Part shown: positions 35,015 through 43,984 of the stretch, in pieces
How the letters are laid out: the number at the start of each line of letters is the position of its first letter
How positions within the stretch are numbered: the stretch's first letter is position 1
From: Draconibacterium orientale
GTDB taxonomy: Bacteria; Bacteroidota; Bacteroidia; Bacteroidales; Prolixibacteraceae
Reading direction: 5' to 3'
Assembly: GCF_000626635.1 (NCBI RefSeq)
Contig: NZ_CP007451.1
Coordinates: forward strand, 2,985,501 to 3,049,500
Length of the DNA: 64,000 nucleotides
Notes under the pieces: model-generated
What the model saw: the letters and a program-made list of their open reading frames with translations, nothing else
What the model was told of the DNA's origin: nothing
The model's database searches: none
Made by a program: the position numbers and the translations under genes

Positions 35015-35467
35015 ATGGCAAACCAAAATTTTTTACCCATTGCAATTGATATTGCCAACCAGAAAATACTGATTGTTGGAGGCGGACAAAGTGCTTACAG
35101 CAAGCTAAAGATTTTGCAGCGACACAATGCCGAGGTAGAAATACTGGCCATTGATGTATGCGACGAAATAAAAAACAGCGGAGTGAAATACATGCAAGCA
35201 CCGTATCACAAAAGCTATTTAAAAGACTATTTAATGCTTTATTCCTGCTCGAATAACGCCGAGCTGGACAGGCAGATAGAAAAAGACTGCCGCGAAGAAA
35301 AGGTATTAGTTAATATTCATGATAAACCATCTCGCTGTCAGTTTGTTTCTCCTGCTATCTACCGGCATGGAAATATTTCGGTGGCGGTGAGCTCGAATGG
35401 CGAGAATGTTTATGAATCGATAAGAATAAGAAATTTAATAAAAGATAAGTTGCAACTTGAAGATTGA
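35015..35467 (+). CDS. Precorrin-2 dehydrogenase, short form (siroheme synthesis)
   Basis: 150 aa, like the N-terminal Rossmann part of CysG/Met8. It starts with IAIDIANQKILIVGGGQSAY and has Asp in VNIHDKPSRCQF, at the place of the catalytic Asp of CysG, then SPAIYRHGNISVAVSSNG. It oxidises precorrin-2 to sirohydrochlorin with NAD+. The C-terminal helical part of CysG/Met8 is missing, so whether it also inserts iron is open; no separate chelatase is in the window. It acts after cobA (40208) and before cysI, which needs siroheme. The name used varies (cysG N-terminal module, sirC). Confidence 0.85.
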   Translation: MANQNFLPIAIDIANQKILIVGGGQSAYSKLKILQRHNAEVEILAIDVCDEIKNSGVKYMQAPYHKSYLKDYLMLYSCSNNAELDRQIEKDCREEKVLVNIHDKPSRCQFVSPAIYRHGNISVAVSSNGENVYESIRIRNLIKDKLQLED

Positions 35468-35508
35468 GTTGGGTGATTTCAATTCAGTCTCGTAATTAAA
35501 AATCAAAA

Positions 35509-37332
35509 ATGAGTTTAAAAACAAATCCATTAAATGATGCACAGTTAAGTGCTTTAAGCCAGTTGGTTGAAGGCTTGAATAAAGAGCAGACTGTATGGTT
35601 AAATGGTTATTTTGAAGGGCGATTGGCAGCCCTCGGAGGAGTTGACGTGCCAGCTGTTACAGGAACAACTGTTAGCACCGCAGCAGCAGCTCCGCCACCG
35701 CAAAGTTCGATTAAGCTTACCATTTTGTATGGTACCGAAACCGGACATTCGCAGGGACTGGCCGAAAAATTGGGTGAGAAGGCTTCGTTTAAAGGAATTG
35801 ATGCCCGGGTTTTGAGTTTGTACGATTACAATTACAAAAAGCTGAATGAAGAAGACAATGTGGCGATAATTGTTAGTACACATGGCGAGGGCGATCCGCC
35901 TGATATGGCCGAAGATTTTTACAAATATGTAACCGGGCCGCGTGCTCCTCAACTTAATGGCGTAAACTATTCGGTGCTGGCCTTGGGCGATAAAACCTAC
36001 AAGCATTTTTGTAAAACCGGCGAAGAAATTGATGTGGCCTTAAAAAGCTGCGGTGCATACCGTGTTACGCCGGCCGTAAAATGCGATGTGGATTACGAAC
36101 AACCTTCGGAAACATGGATGAACCTCTTTTTACTGAACCTCTCACCGGCTGAAACTCCGGAACCTGTGGTTACAAGTGCGCCAACAGCACCAGCATCATC
36201 TTCAGCAGGAGGTTTTGGCGAGGAGTTCTCAAAATCAAATCCGTACATGGCCACTGTGCTCGAGAAAGTTAGGATTACCGGAGACGATTCGGATAAGGAA
36301 GTGTATCATGTTGAACTTTCGCTTGAAGGATCGGGCCTGGAATATGAACCTGGCGATTCGCTGGGGATTTTTACCAAAAACCCGGAAGCTCTGGTCGGGG
36401 ATATTCTGGCTTTTACAGGATTCGATGCGGAGCAGAAAGTTGATGTTGGTGAAGAAGAAATGAGCATAAAAGAGGCTTTGTCGCACCATCTTGAAATTAC
36501 AATGCTGACCTTCGATCTGCTGAAAAAATACCAGGAGAAAACAAAGAATGCCGAACTCGCAAAACTACTTGTCGACGATGAGGCGCTCGACGAATATTTG
36601 TATGGTCACGATGTGCTCGATTTATTGGAAGACTTTCCTTACGATTGGAACGCTCACAAATTAGTAGAAGTTTTACGCCCGATTCCGCCACGTTTGTATT
36701 CTATCTCATCAAGCATGGAAAGTGTGGGTGAAGAAGTTCATGTAACGGTTTCAGTTGTTCGTTACGAGCGTAAAAACCGCAAACGCAACGGCGCATGTTC
36801 GTCGCACCTGGCCGACAGCATTGAGATTGATGAGCAGATTCCGGTTTATATCGACAAAAATCCGTCGTTTAAGTTGCCGGCCAATGGTTCAAAAATTATC
36901 ATGGTTGGTGCCGGAACAGGTGTAGCTCCATATCGTGCATTTATGCAGCATCGCGAAAGTTTAGGCATTAAAGGCGAGTCGTGGTTGTTTTTTGGCGACC
37001 GTCGTTTTAACTCCGATTTTCTGTACCAAACCGAGTGGCAAAAGCTGTTAAAGAACGAAATACTAACCAAAATTGATGTAGCTTTTAGTCGCGATCAGGA
37101 AGAAAAAGTTTATGTGCAGCACAAGCTGAAAGAGCAGCAAAAGGAGGTGTTCGATTGGCTGGAAAACGGTGCGCACTTTTATTTGTGCGGCGACATGAAA
37201 TACATGGCCAAAGATGTAAACAAGGCTTTGCTTGATATCATTCAGACTCAGGGTGGTGTTCGCGAGGAACAAGCCGAAAAATATGTGAAAAACTTGAAAC
37301 GTGAGAAGCGTTTCCAAATCGATGTATATTAG
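35509..37332 (+). CDS. cysJ: Sulfite reductase flavoprotein subunit
   Basis: 607 aa diflavin reductase passing electrons from NADPH through FAD and FMN to CysI. Residues 1-60 form an N-terminal extension with an Ala/Pro-rich linker. The flavodoxin domain is at about 65-210 (TILYGTETGHSQGLAEKL, STHGEGDPPDMAEDFYKY). After a second linker the FAD-binding domain has RLYSISSS and the NADPH domain GAGTGVAPYRAFMQHR, ending in FQIDVY. The C-terminus ends in Tyr, as in other diflavin reductases. cysI follows after 149 bases containing three hairpins. Confidence 0.95.
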   Translation: MSLKTNPLNDAQLSALSQLVEGLNKEQTVWLNGYFEGRLAALGGVDVPAVTGTTVSTAAAAPPPQSSIKLTILYGTETGHSQGLAEKLGEKASFKGIDARVLSLYDYNYKKLNEEDNVAIIVSTHGEGDPPDMAEDFYKYVTGPRAPQLNGVNYSVLALGDKTYKHFCKTGEEIDVALKSCGAYRVTPAVKCDVDYEQPSETWMNLFLLNLSPAETPEPVVTSAPTAPASSSAGGFGEEFSKSNPYMATVLEKVRITGDDSDKEVYHVELSLEGSGLEYEPGDSLGIFTKNPEALVGDILAFTGFDAEQKVDVGEEEMSIKEALSHHLEITMLTFDLLKKYQEKTKNAELAKLLVDDEALDEYLYGHDVLDLLEDFPYDWNAHKLVEVLRPIPPRLYSISSSMESVGEEVHVTVSVVRYERKNRKRNGACSSHLADSIEIDEQIPVYIDKNPSFKLPANGSKIIMVGAGTGVAPYRAFMQHRESLGIKGESWLFFGDRRFNSDFLYQTEWQKLLKNEILTKIDVAFSRDQEEKVYVQHKLKEQQKEVFDWLENGAHFYLCGDMKYMAKDVNKALLDIIQTQGGVREEQAEKYVKNLKREKRFQIDVY

Positions 37333-37335
37333 TGA

Positions 37336-37460
37336 GACTAAACTTTTAAAAGAGAGAGAAACGCATTAAAAGTTTTTAGTCGAACCGATCCCGATAATAA
37401 AGTTCGTCGGGATAAATTAAATAAAAGGAGCGATTACAACTACCTTCATGTAGTCGCTCC
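37336..37460 (+). promoter_or_regulatory. Three consecutive hairpins between cysJ and cysI
   Basis: First: GACTAAACTTTTAA with TTAAAAGTTTTTAGTC. Second: ATCCCGA (37388-37394) with TCGGGAT (37407-37413). Third: GGAGCGATTACA (37427-37438) with TGTAGTCGCTCC (37449-37460), one G-U pair. None has a T-run, so they are not ordinary terminators; they may set mRNA processing or stability so that cysI is expressed differently from cysJ. Confidence 0.6.
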
Positions 37461-37481
37461 TGAAACTATAACCCAAAAATT

Positions 37482-39182
37482 ATGAGTGAAAGTATTAACT
37501 GGCTTGAGCTTTCAGAAGTTGAAAAGCTCAAGTACGATAGTAATTACCTACGCGGAACTTTGCCCGAAAGTCTGGCCGACCCGATCACCGGGGCCATTTC
37601 GGATGGGGACACGCAAATTTCAAAATTCCACGGAATTTACCAGCAGTGGAACCGCGATGTTGATAAAGAGAGAAAGCGTCAAAAGCTGGAACCGGCTTTT
37701 TCATTTCTGATACGACTGCGCATGCCCGGCGGCAAGTTTACGCCAAAGCAGTGGCTGGCAATGGACGAACTGTCGGATAAATATGCCAACGGTACCCTAA
37801 AACTAACTACGCGGCAAACGTTTCAGTTACATGGTGTGCTGAAACGGAACCTGAAGGCTACCATTAAGGAGATGAACGACCAGTTGATGGACACCATAGC
37901 GGCTTGTGGCGACGTAAACCGTAATGTGATGAGCCACGCCAATCCGGCACAGTCGCCGTTTCATGCTGAAGTAATTGAAACAGCTAAAAAGATCAGTGCG
38001 CATCTTTTGCCAAAAACAAGTGCCTACCACGAAATCTGGCTGGAAAAAAAACTGGTGGCCGACAGTAAAGAGGAAGTGGAGCCGTTGTACGGAAATCGTT
38101 ACCTGCCACGTAAATTTAAAATTGGCATTGTAATTCCGCCGCATAACGATTGCGATGTTTTTTCGCAGGATTTGGGTTTTATAGCTATTATTGAAAACGA
38201 AAAAATTGTTGGCTACAATGTAGCTGTTGGCGGTGGCTTGGGTACTACGTTTGGCAAACCTGAAACCTACCCGAGAACCGGAACTGTGATTGGCTTTTGT
38301 ACGCCCGATCAGATTGTTGACGTGGCTGAAAAAGTAGTTGCGGTACAACGCGACAACGGCAACCGCAAAGACCGGAAACAAGCCCGATTGAAATACACCA
38401 TCGACAGAATGGGCGTAGAGGAATTTGTGGCAGAACTGACCAAATATTTGGGTTATGAACTGGAGCCGGAACGCGCATACACTTTAGAGCGAAACGGTGA
38501 TGATTTTGGCTGGATAAAAGGCAGCGACAAAAAGTGGCACCTCACTTATTTTGTTGAAGGTGGCCGCGTGCTCGACCGGGGTGAATTCAAACTGAAAACG
38601 GCTCTTCGGGAAATTGCAAAAGTGATCGACGGTGATATTATCCTTACCGGGAACCAAAACCTGATCATCTCGGGAGTGAGCACCAAAGTGAAAACCCAGG
38701 TTGACGCTTTGCTAAAAACTTACGGGGTATCTCCTGAAGACATTTCGGGCTTGCGTAAGAATTCGATTGCCTGTGTGGCTTTGCCGACTTGTCCGCTGGC
38801 TTTTGCTGAGGCCGAACGTTACCTGCCTGATTTGGTGTCGAAAATTGAAACGATTCTGAATGAATACCAGTTGGGTAAAGAAGAAATTGTAATTCGTATG
38901 ACCGGCTGTCCGAATGGTTGCGGACGCCCTTACCTGGCCGAAATTGGCCTGATCGGTAAATCGCCGGGCTACTACAATTTATACCTTGGTGGAAGTTTTA
39001 ACGGATCAAGATTGAACACGTTGTACAAACAAACCATCAACGAGGAAGAGATACTGAACGAGCTGTGTCCGATAATTGCTGATTTTGCAGCAAACCGCAA
39101 GGACGGTGAGCGTTTTGGCGACTTTGTCATCCGCAAAAACTATGTGGAGGAAATTAAAGAAGGCAAGAATTTTAAACACTAA
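37482..39182 (+). CDS. cysI: Sulfite reductase hemoprotein subunit
   Basis: 566 aa, siroheme and [4Fe-4S] enzyme reducing sulfite to sulfide with six electrons. The cluster and siroheme ligands are the four cysteines Cys431, Cys437 (CVALPTC) and Cys476, Cys480 (CPNGC). The two ferredoxin-like repeats carry KLTTRQTFQLHG and GDVNRNVM, which line the active site. The length matches the CysI family rather than plant-type ferredoxin enzymes, in agreement with cysJ upstream. Followed by a repeat-bearing gap of 183 bases. Confidence 0.96.
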   Translation: MSESINWLELSEVEKLKYDSNYLRGTLPESLADPITGAISDGDTQISKFHGIYQQWNRDVDKERKRQKLEPAFSFLIRLRMPGGKFTPKQWLAMDELSDKYANGTLKLTTRQTFQLHGVLKRNLKATIKEMNDQLMDTIAACGDVNRNVMSHANPAQSPFHAEVIETAKKISAHLLPKTSAYHEIWLEKKLVADSKEEVEPLYGNRYLPRKFKIGIVIPPHNDCDVFSQDLGFIAIIENEKIVGYNVAVGGGLGTTFGKPETYPRTGTVIGFCTPDQIVDVAEKVVAVQRDNGNRKDRKQARLKYTIDRMGVEEFVAELTKYLGYELEPERAYTLERNGDDFGWIKGSDKKWHLTYFVEGGRVLDRGEFKLKTALREIAKVIDGDIILTGNQNLIISGVSTKVKTQVDALLKTYGVSPEDISGLRKNSIACVALPTCPLAFAEAERYLPDLVSKIETILNEYQLGKEEIVIRMTGCPNGCGRPYLAEIGLIGKSPGYYNLYLGGSFNGSRLNTLYKQTINEEEILNELCPIIADFAANRKDGERFGDFVIRKNYVEEIKEGKNFKH

Positions 39183-39217
39183 TTTGATTGATATTGGATC
39201 TTTGGAGCTTTTCTTTC

Positions 39218-39280
39218 CGTCATTCCGAATTTATTTCGGAATCTAAAAGGTGAAGATGCTGAAACAAGTTCAGCATGACG
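39218..39280. repeat. Palindromic MITE-like element
   Basis: Ends CGTCAT and ATGACG are inverted repeats. Inside are two hairpins: TTCCGAA-TTTAT-TTCGGAA and ATGCTGAA-ACAAG-TTCAGCAT. I recall near-identical elements in many Bacteroidota genomes. It lies between cysI and the SDR gene, inside the presumed operon. Confidence 0.65.
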
Positions 39281-39365
39281 AGATATCAGAGATAGAGTGA
39301 TGTTATTAGTATTCGTCCGGAAATGTCGGGCAAGGCAGAAATTATAACTTAAAAAGCAAGAGAAC

Positions 39366-40205
39366 ATGAGAAGAACAGTATCGATATTAGGTTGCGGATG
39401 GCTGGGAACGGCGTTGGGACGATCACTGCTCCGAAAAGGCTGGAAAGTAAAAGGCTCGGTGGCATCAACGCAAAGTTACAACCGGCTTGAGGTAAGTGGG
39501 ATTAGTGCATTTTATGTAAAAGCAAAAGCCCAGTCGCTTACCGTGGATTACAATAGTTTTTTTAATACCGATGTGCTTATTATCAGCATTCCGCCAACGC
39601 GAACCGATTGTGTGGAGGATTCATTTCCGAAGAAAATTGAGCAGGTAATTGAGAAAGTGCAGGAGCTCAGCATTAAAAAAGTTCTTTTCATTTCTTCAAC
39701 GTCGGTGTACGAATCGAAAAACACGGAAGTGAAAGAAGGCGATGAGGGAACACCTGAGAAAGCAAGCGGCAGGGCTTTGCTGAAAGCTGAGAAACTGTTG
39801 CTGGAGAATCCGGCCTTTCAAACTACCGTAATTCGTTTTGGCGGATTAATTGGTTACGACCGCAATCCGGCACGTTTTGTTCAGCACCGAAATGCCCCGG
39901 TTTTTGATTCGCCTGTGAATTTGATTCACCGCGACGATTGTGTAAATATCATCTCGCAAATTATTGAAAAGGATATTTGGGGCGAGGTGTTCAATGCATC
40001 GAGTCCGGAGCATCCCGGGCGAAATGAGTTTTATGCGAAGGCGGCAAAGATCAGTGATCTGCCAATTCCGGTGTTTTCAAAAGATAAAGGAAGTTTCAAG
40101 GTGATTAACAGCGATAAACTTATTGGGGCATTGGAGTATAAGTTCGTTTATCAAAGTCCGATGGACTATTTAAAAGAAGTGGAAGAGTGGGCCTACAGAA
40201 TTTAG
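39366..40205 (+). CDS. NAD(P)-dependent epimerase/SDR-family protein
   Basis: 279 aa, Rossmann fold with an N-terminal glycine motif (SILGCGWLGTALGRSLL), as in the YeeZ-like atypical SDR group. ISSTSVYE stands where SDR enzymes have their active-site Ser and Tyr region. The substrate is unknown. Its stop is two bases before the start of cobA, so the pair is translationally linked, and it belongs to the sulfite/siroheme operon; a role there is inferred from position only. Confidence 0.75.
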   Translation: MRRTVSILGCGWLGTALGRSLLRKGWKVKGSVASTQSYNRLEVSGISAFYVKAKAQSLTVDYNSFFNTDVLIISIPPTRTDCVEDSFPKKIEQVIEKVQELSIKKVLFISSTSVYESKNTEVKEGDEGTPEKASGRALLKAEKLLLENPAFQTTVIRFGGLIGYDRNPARFVQHRNAPVFDSPVNLIHRDDCVNIISQIIEKDIWGEVFNASSPEHPGRNEFYAKAAKISDLPIPVFSKDKGSFKVINSDKLIGALEYKFVYQSPMDYLKEVEEWAYRI

Positions 40206-40207
40206 CG

Positions 40208-40933
40208 ATGGAAAAGTTGGGGAAAGTATATATTGTAGGAGCAGGACCCGGACCGGCAGATTTGCTTACCGTAAAGGCGCATAGTTGTATTAAAAATGCA
40301 GATGTGATTTTATACGATGCGTTGATATCGAAGGATGTTCGGGCGCTTTTCCCTGAAAATGCAGAACTTATTTTTGTGGGTAAACGTGCCGGCGATGGCG
40401 TTGATGTAACCGAGCGGCAAAGCTCCATCCACCAAAAAATTGAAAAGCACGCCAAACAGGGAAAAGTGGTGGTGCGCGTGAAATCGGGCGATCCGATGAT
40501 TTTTAGCCGGGGAGCGGAAGAAACCTCATTTCTGCTGGAGAAGAATATCCCTTTTGAAGTGGTGCCCGGCATTTCGGCGTTTAATGCGGCATCGGCTGAA
40601 TTTGGCGTTCCGTTAACCGACCGGCGTGGAAGTAACTCGCTGCACCTGCTTTCGGGGCGCGATGTGGCCCGAAAACTACTCAGCGTAAAACAATTGGTAA
40701 GTATTGTTGAGAACCGGGGAACAGCTGTAATTTACATGGGTACGAAAGTACTGGAAGAAATCTACGAAGCGCTGGATACTGTTCACCGCGAGTGTATTCA
40801 GACTACGATTGTGTCGCGCTCCGGCCGGTGGGACGCGCAAAAGTTTAAAGGAACATTGGAAGAAATGGTTTCATTAAATAGTGAAACGCCTGTAAAAACC
40901 CCGGCTTTGATTTATCTCCGGATGGAATGTTAA
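40208..40933 (+). CDS. cobA: Uroporphyrinogen-III C-methyltransferase
   Basis: 241 aa SAM-dependent enzyme that methylates uroporphyrinogen III twice to precorrin-2, the branch from haem to siroheme. Family motifs: VYIVGAGPGPADLLTVKA, VGKRAGDG, RVKSGDPMIFSRGAEE and VVPGISAFNAASAEFGVPLTDR. Start set at ATG 40208, two bases after the SDR stop; a longer frame from 40187 would overlap that gene. The last four bases overlap the stop of the convergent minus-strand membrane protein. Confidence 0.94.
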   Translation: MEKLGKVYIVGAGPGPADLLTVKAHSCIKNADVILYDALISKDVRALFPENAELIFVGKRAGDGVDVTERQSSIHQKIEKHAKQGKVVVRVKSGDPMIFSRGAEETSFLLEKNIPFEVVPGISAFNAASAEFGVPLTDRRGSNSLHLLSGRDVARKLLSVKQLVSIVENRGTAVIYMGTKVLEEIYEALDTVHRECIQTTIVSRSGRWDAQKFKGTLEEMVSLNSETPVKTPALIYLRMEC

Positions 40934-41385
40934 GCGTAAATCGATAACAGCGAAATAGCAATTAGAACAACCGCTATAGAATAGTAGATTAAAACCTTCT
41001 TAAACCGACTCTGGCTTTTTTCTGTGAGGAATGAAGATATCAATCCGAGGTTGGCAATAAAAAGGGCAAACAACATAAGAACAATGTGTTCCACGGGCCA
41101 TAATCTTTTTGCAACCATATTATTGCTTTCATCGGGGATGTACTGAAAATCGAAACCTGATCCCAGGTTGGTAAACATGATCAGCCCTAAAATAAGTTGC
41201 AGGTACAACGCCACAATAAAAGCAATGGCCACATACTTATCGGTTTTGGCGTAGGGGAGGTGGTTTTTTATACCTCGAACCGAGCGGTAAATCAAGGTTA
41301 CCGCCAAAAGTAAAAATGATACACTGACAATGTCGTGTATAATCTTTACAAAGTCGGATGTGATTATGGCACTCAGATTCGTCAT
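40930..41385 (-). CDS. Uncharacterised four-helix membrane protein
   Basis: 151 aa with four hydrophobic helices (about 13-35, 48-70, 100-120, 130-150). Conserved-looking histidines sit in the first and third helices (KIIHDIVS, WPVEHIVLM), as in small haem-binding or cytochrome-like membrane proteins, but that is a guess. It converges on cobA with a four-base overlap of the two genes' ends. No operon partner: hemE lies 118 bases further on with the same orientation but starts upstream of it. Confidence 0.7.
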   Translation of the reverse strand: MTNLSAIITSDFVKIIHDIVSVSFLLLAVTLIYRSVRGIKNHLPYAKTDKYVAIAFIVALYLQLILGLIMFTNLGSGFDFQYIPDESNNMVAKRLWPVEHIVLMLFALFIANLGLISSFLTEKSQSRFKKVLIYYSIAVVLIAISLLSIYA

Positions 41386-41503
41386 TTTTTTAGATTGGAG
41401 TAGTTAGTAATGAGTATTTAGATCTGGCGTACTGAATACTTTTCAGTCATTTACCATAATTTCTCACTACTCACTACTATATACTTATTACTAATTGCTC
41501 ATC

Positions 41504-42535
41504 TTATCTGTTCCAGTTTGCACTTTTTATCCAATCGACAACGAATTTAGCATTTTCAACCGGAATGCCGGGAACAAATCCATGCCCCACGTTAAAAATC
41601 CATTTGTCATGTTCGGCTCCAAACGAAAGGTATTCCTGCAACTTTGCTTCAATTACTTCCTGATTGGCAAACAAAATCCGCGGATCAAGATTTCCCTGAA
41701 CCCCCATGTCTGCCGGAATCATTTCGCGTGCTTCTTTAATTGGTACCTGCCAATCGACACTGATAAAGTCGGCATCACCGGGTTGCAACTGTTTTAATCC
41801 GGTTCCCAATCCTTTTGGTAAGAAAATAGTTGGAGTGCCGGTTTTCATTACTGCCGTTGATATTTTCCGCACAAACGGCATAATCAATTCCATATATAAA
41901 TCAGCAGGAATAAGTCCGGCGTGCGTTTCAAAAATCTGAAAAGCTGCCACGCCATGTTTTACCTGGTTCAGCGCATATTCGATCGAGAGTTCGGTAATGG
42001 CACCTAGCAGTTGTTTTGCCAGTTTCTTGTCTTTATACAGCAGCGAAACTGCATCCGGGAAAGTGTGGTTTGTTCCCAAACCCTGTACCATGTAACAAAG
42101 TGTAGTAAATGGCGCTCCGCAGAAACCGATCAATGGAAAATCTGCAGGTTTGGTTTCCTGTATTTTGTCGATTACATCGTAAATGTATTCCAGTTTTGTG
42201 GCGTCTGGGTTGATAAGCGTCATCGGATCATCAAGGTCTTTCAACGCCGTGGCAAACCGTGGCCCTGAATCGGTGAAGGTCAACTCCATGCCCATTGCCT
42301 CGGGAATTACAAGGATATCGGAAAAAAGAATAGCTGCGTCAACGCCCAAATCGTAAACCGGTAGCAGTGTAACTTTAGCTGCCAGCTCCGGATCACGCAT
42401 CAGTTCTTTAAAGCTGTATTGCTTTCTCATTTCAAGGTACGAGGGCAAAACTCTTCCCGCCTGACGCATAAACCACACCGGTGGCCGTTCTGTTTTCTCG
42501 CCTTTCAGTGTTTTTATAAAGATTCCTTTTTCCAT
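41504..42535 (-). CDS. hemE: Uroporphyrinogen decarboxylase
   Basis: 343 aa. Decarboxylates the four acetate side chains of uroporphyrinogen III to give coproporphyrinogen III, the haem branch. The first signature PVWFMRQAGRVLPSYLEMRK and the second, GFCGAPFTTLCYMVQG, are present, with the C-terminal HGFVPGIPVENA. Last gene of the hem cluster, 150 bases after hemL, so perhaps with its own promoter. It competes with cobA for the same substrate. Confidence 0.96.
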   Translation of the reverse strand: MEKGIFIKTLKGEKTERPPVWFMRQAGRVLPSYLEMRKQYSFKELMRDPELAAKVTLLPVYDLGVDAAILFSDILVIPEAMGMELTFTDSGPRFATALKDLDDPMTLINPDATKLEYIYDVIDKIQETKPADFPLIGFCGAPFTTLCYMVQGLGTNHTFPDAVSLLYKDKKLAKQLLGAITELSIEYALNQVKHGVAAFQIFETHAGLIPADLYMELIMPFVRKISTAVMKTGTPTIFLPKGLGTGLKQLQPGDADFISVDWQVPIKEAREMIPADMGVQGNLDPRILFANQEVIEAKLQEYLSFGAEHDKWIFNVGHGFVPGIPVENAKFVVDWIKSANWNR

Positions 42536-42605
42536 CTATTTTTTGTATTTCTTTCTTATCAACAATGTTTGTGAAACTGTCTGCAAAATATTTTCAACTG
42601 GTTTT

Positions 42606-42693
42606 AAATTGAAAGGATTGAAGGGATTGAAGAGAGATTGAGCCAATCTCCATCAATCTTGAATCAATCTGTTTTCAATCTCGTATCAATCTT
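42606..42693. repeat. Short ATTGA/ATCAATCT repeats between hemL and hemE
   Basis: ATTGAA recurs in the first half and AATCT with ATCAATCT in the second (at least five copies), making an imperfect inverted arrangement across 42606-42693. Intergenic. Confidence 0.45.
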
Positions 42694-43981
42694 TTAGTTC
42701 CTTTAACGCGTTTAAATTAGCGTTGATGATGTTGTCGATGTCTTCGTCGGTGTGTGCATACGAAACAAACAAACACTCAAACTGCGACGGCGCGATGTAC
42801 ATACCGCTCTCCAGCGACAGTTTAAAATATTCGGCATAACGTTTAGTGTCTGCACTCATTGCTTCTTCGTATGAGCTCACTTTGTCTTCGTCGGTAAAAA
42901 ATAAGGTCATCATCGAGCCAACACGGTTCAACACCGCTTTAATGCCTGTTTCTTTCAGGTTGTTGCGAATTCCTTCTTCCAGCTTTTTGGCTTTTCTTTC
43001 CAGTTCCGGGTAGAAGTCGGCAGTATTCAGAATCAATTTCAGCATGGTACTTCCGGCAGCCATCGCCAGCGGATTTCCCGACAGGGTTCCTGCCTGGTAA
43101 ATCGGCCCGTTCGGTGCCAGATGATCCATAATTTCTTTTTGTCCACCGTAAGCGCCAACCGGCAATCCTCCACCGATAATTTTACCCAGCGTGGTAATAT
43201 CGGGCATTACATTAAAGTACTCCTGCGCACCACCTTTTGCCAAACGGAAACCGGTGATCACCTCGTCAAAAATTAGGAGTGCGCCATTTTTTGTAGCGAT
43301 TTCGCGCAAGCCTTCCAAAAAGCCTTTTTCAGGAAGAACAACCCCCATGTTTCCGGCAACCGGCTCAACAATTATTGCGGCTATATTTTCTGCGTCTTCA
43401 CTGAAAAGTTGTTCAACTGAAGCCAGATCGTTGTAGTTGGCCAGCAAAGTATCTTTTGCGTTTCCGGCAGTTACTCCCGGACTGTCAGGCAAACCTAAAG
43501 TTATAGCTCCTGAACCGGCTTTGATGAGGAAACTGTCGCCGTGACCGTGGTAATTCCCCACAAACTTTACAATTTTCTCGCGGCCTGTATAACCACGTGC
43601 CAAACGAATGGCGCTCATTGTGGCCTCCGTTCCCGAGTTTACCATGCGCACTTTTTCTATCGATGGCACCATCTCAACGATCAGTTCCGCCATTTCGGTT
43701 TCGTACAAAGTAGGAGCGCCGTAGCTGGTTCCTTTTTGTGCGGCTTCGTTAATGGCCGAAACAATTTCAGGGTGTGCGTGACCAAAGATCAGTGGCCCCC
43801 ACGACGACACAAAATCAGTATATTGATTTCCGTCGAGATCAACGACTTTTGATCCTTTGGCACAGTCGATAAATACCGGGTTTAAGTTCACACTTTTAAA
43901 AGCCCGAACCGGAGAGTTTACGCCTCCCGGAATACTTTGCTGAGCTTGCTGAAATGCTTCTATACTTCTTAAAAACTGCAT
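42686..43981 (-). CDS. hemL: Glutamate-1-semialdehyde 2,1-aminomutase
   Basis: 431 aa PLP enzyme converting glutamate-1-semialdehyde to 5-aminolevulinate, completing the C5 route begun by hemA. Motifs: [16 protein letters not shown] at the N-terminus, [32 protein letters not shown], and the PLP-binding Lys in [18 protein letters not shown]. Three bases separate it from hemB upstream, so both are on one transcript. Confidence 0.97.
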   Translation of the reverse strand: MQFLRSIEAFQQAQQSIPGGVNSPVRAFKSVNLNPVFIDCAKGSKVVDLDGNQYTDFVSSWGPLIFGHAHPEIVSAINEAAQKGTSYGAPTLYETEMAELIVEMVPSIEKVRMVNSGTEATMSAIRLARGYTGREKIVKFVGNYHGHGDSFLIKAGSGAITLGLPDSPGVTAGNAKDTLLANYNDLASVEQLFSEDAENIAAIIVEPVAGNMGVVLPEKGFLEGLREIATKNGALLIFDEVITGFRLAKGGAQEYFNVMPDITTLGKIIGGGLPVGAYGGQKEIMDHLAPNGPIYQAGTLSGNPLAMAAGSTMLKLILNTADFYPELERKAKKLEEGIRNNLKETGIKAVLNRVGSMMTLFFTDEDKVSSYEEAMSADTKRYAEYFKLSLESGMYIAPSQFECLFVSYAHTDEDIDNIINANLNALKELKD

Positions 43982-43984
43982 GTT

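Noticed and set aside
41386-41503. Short ACTACT/TACTTATTACTA repeats before hemE's end as a functional element
   Set aside because: AT-rich, simple repeats without a stable hairpin; probably ordinary spacer sequence.
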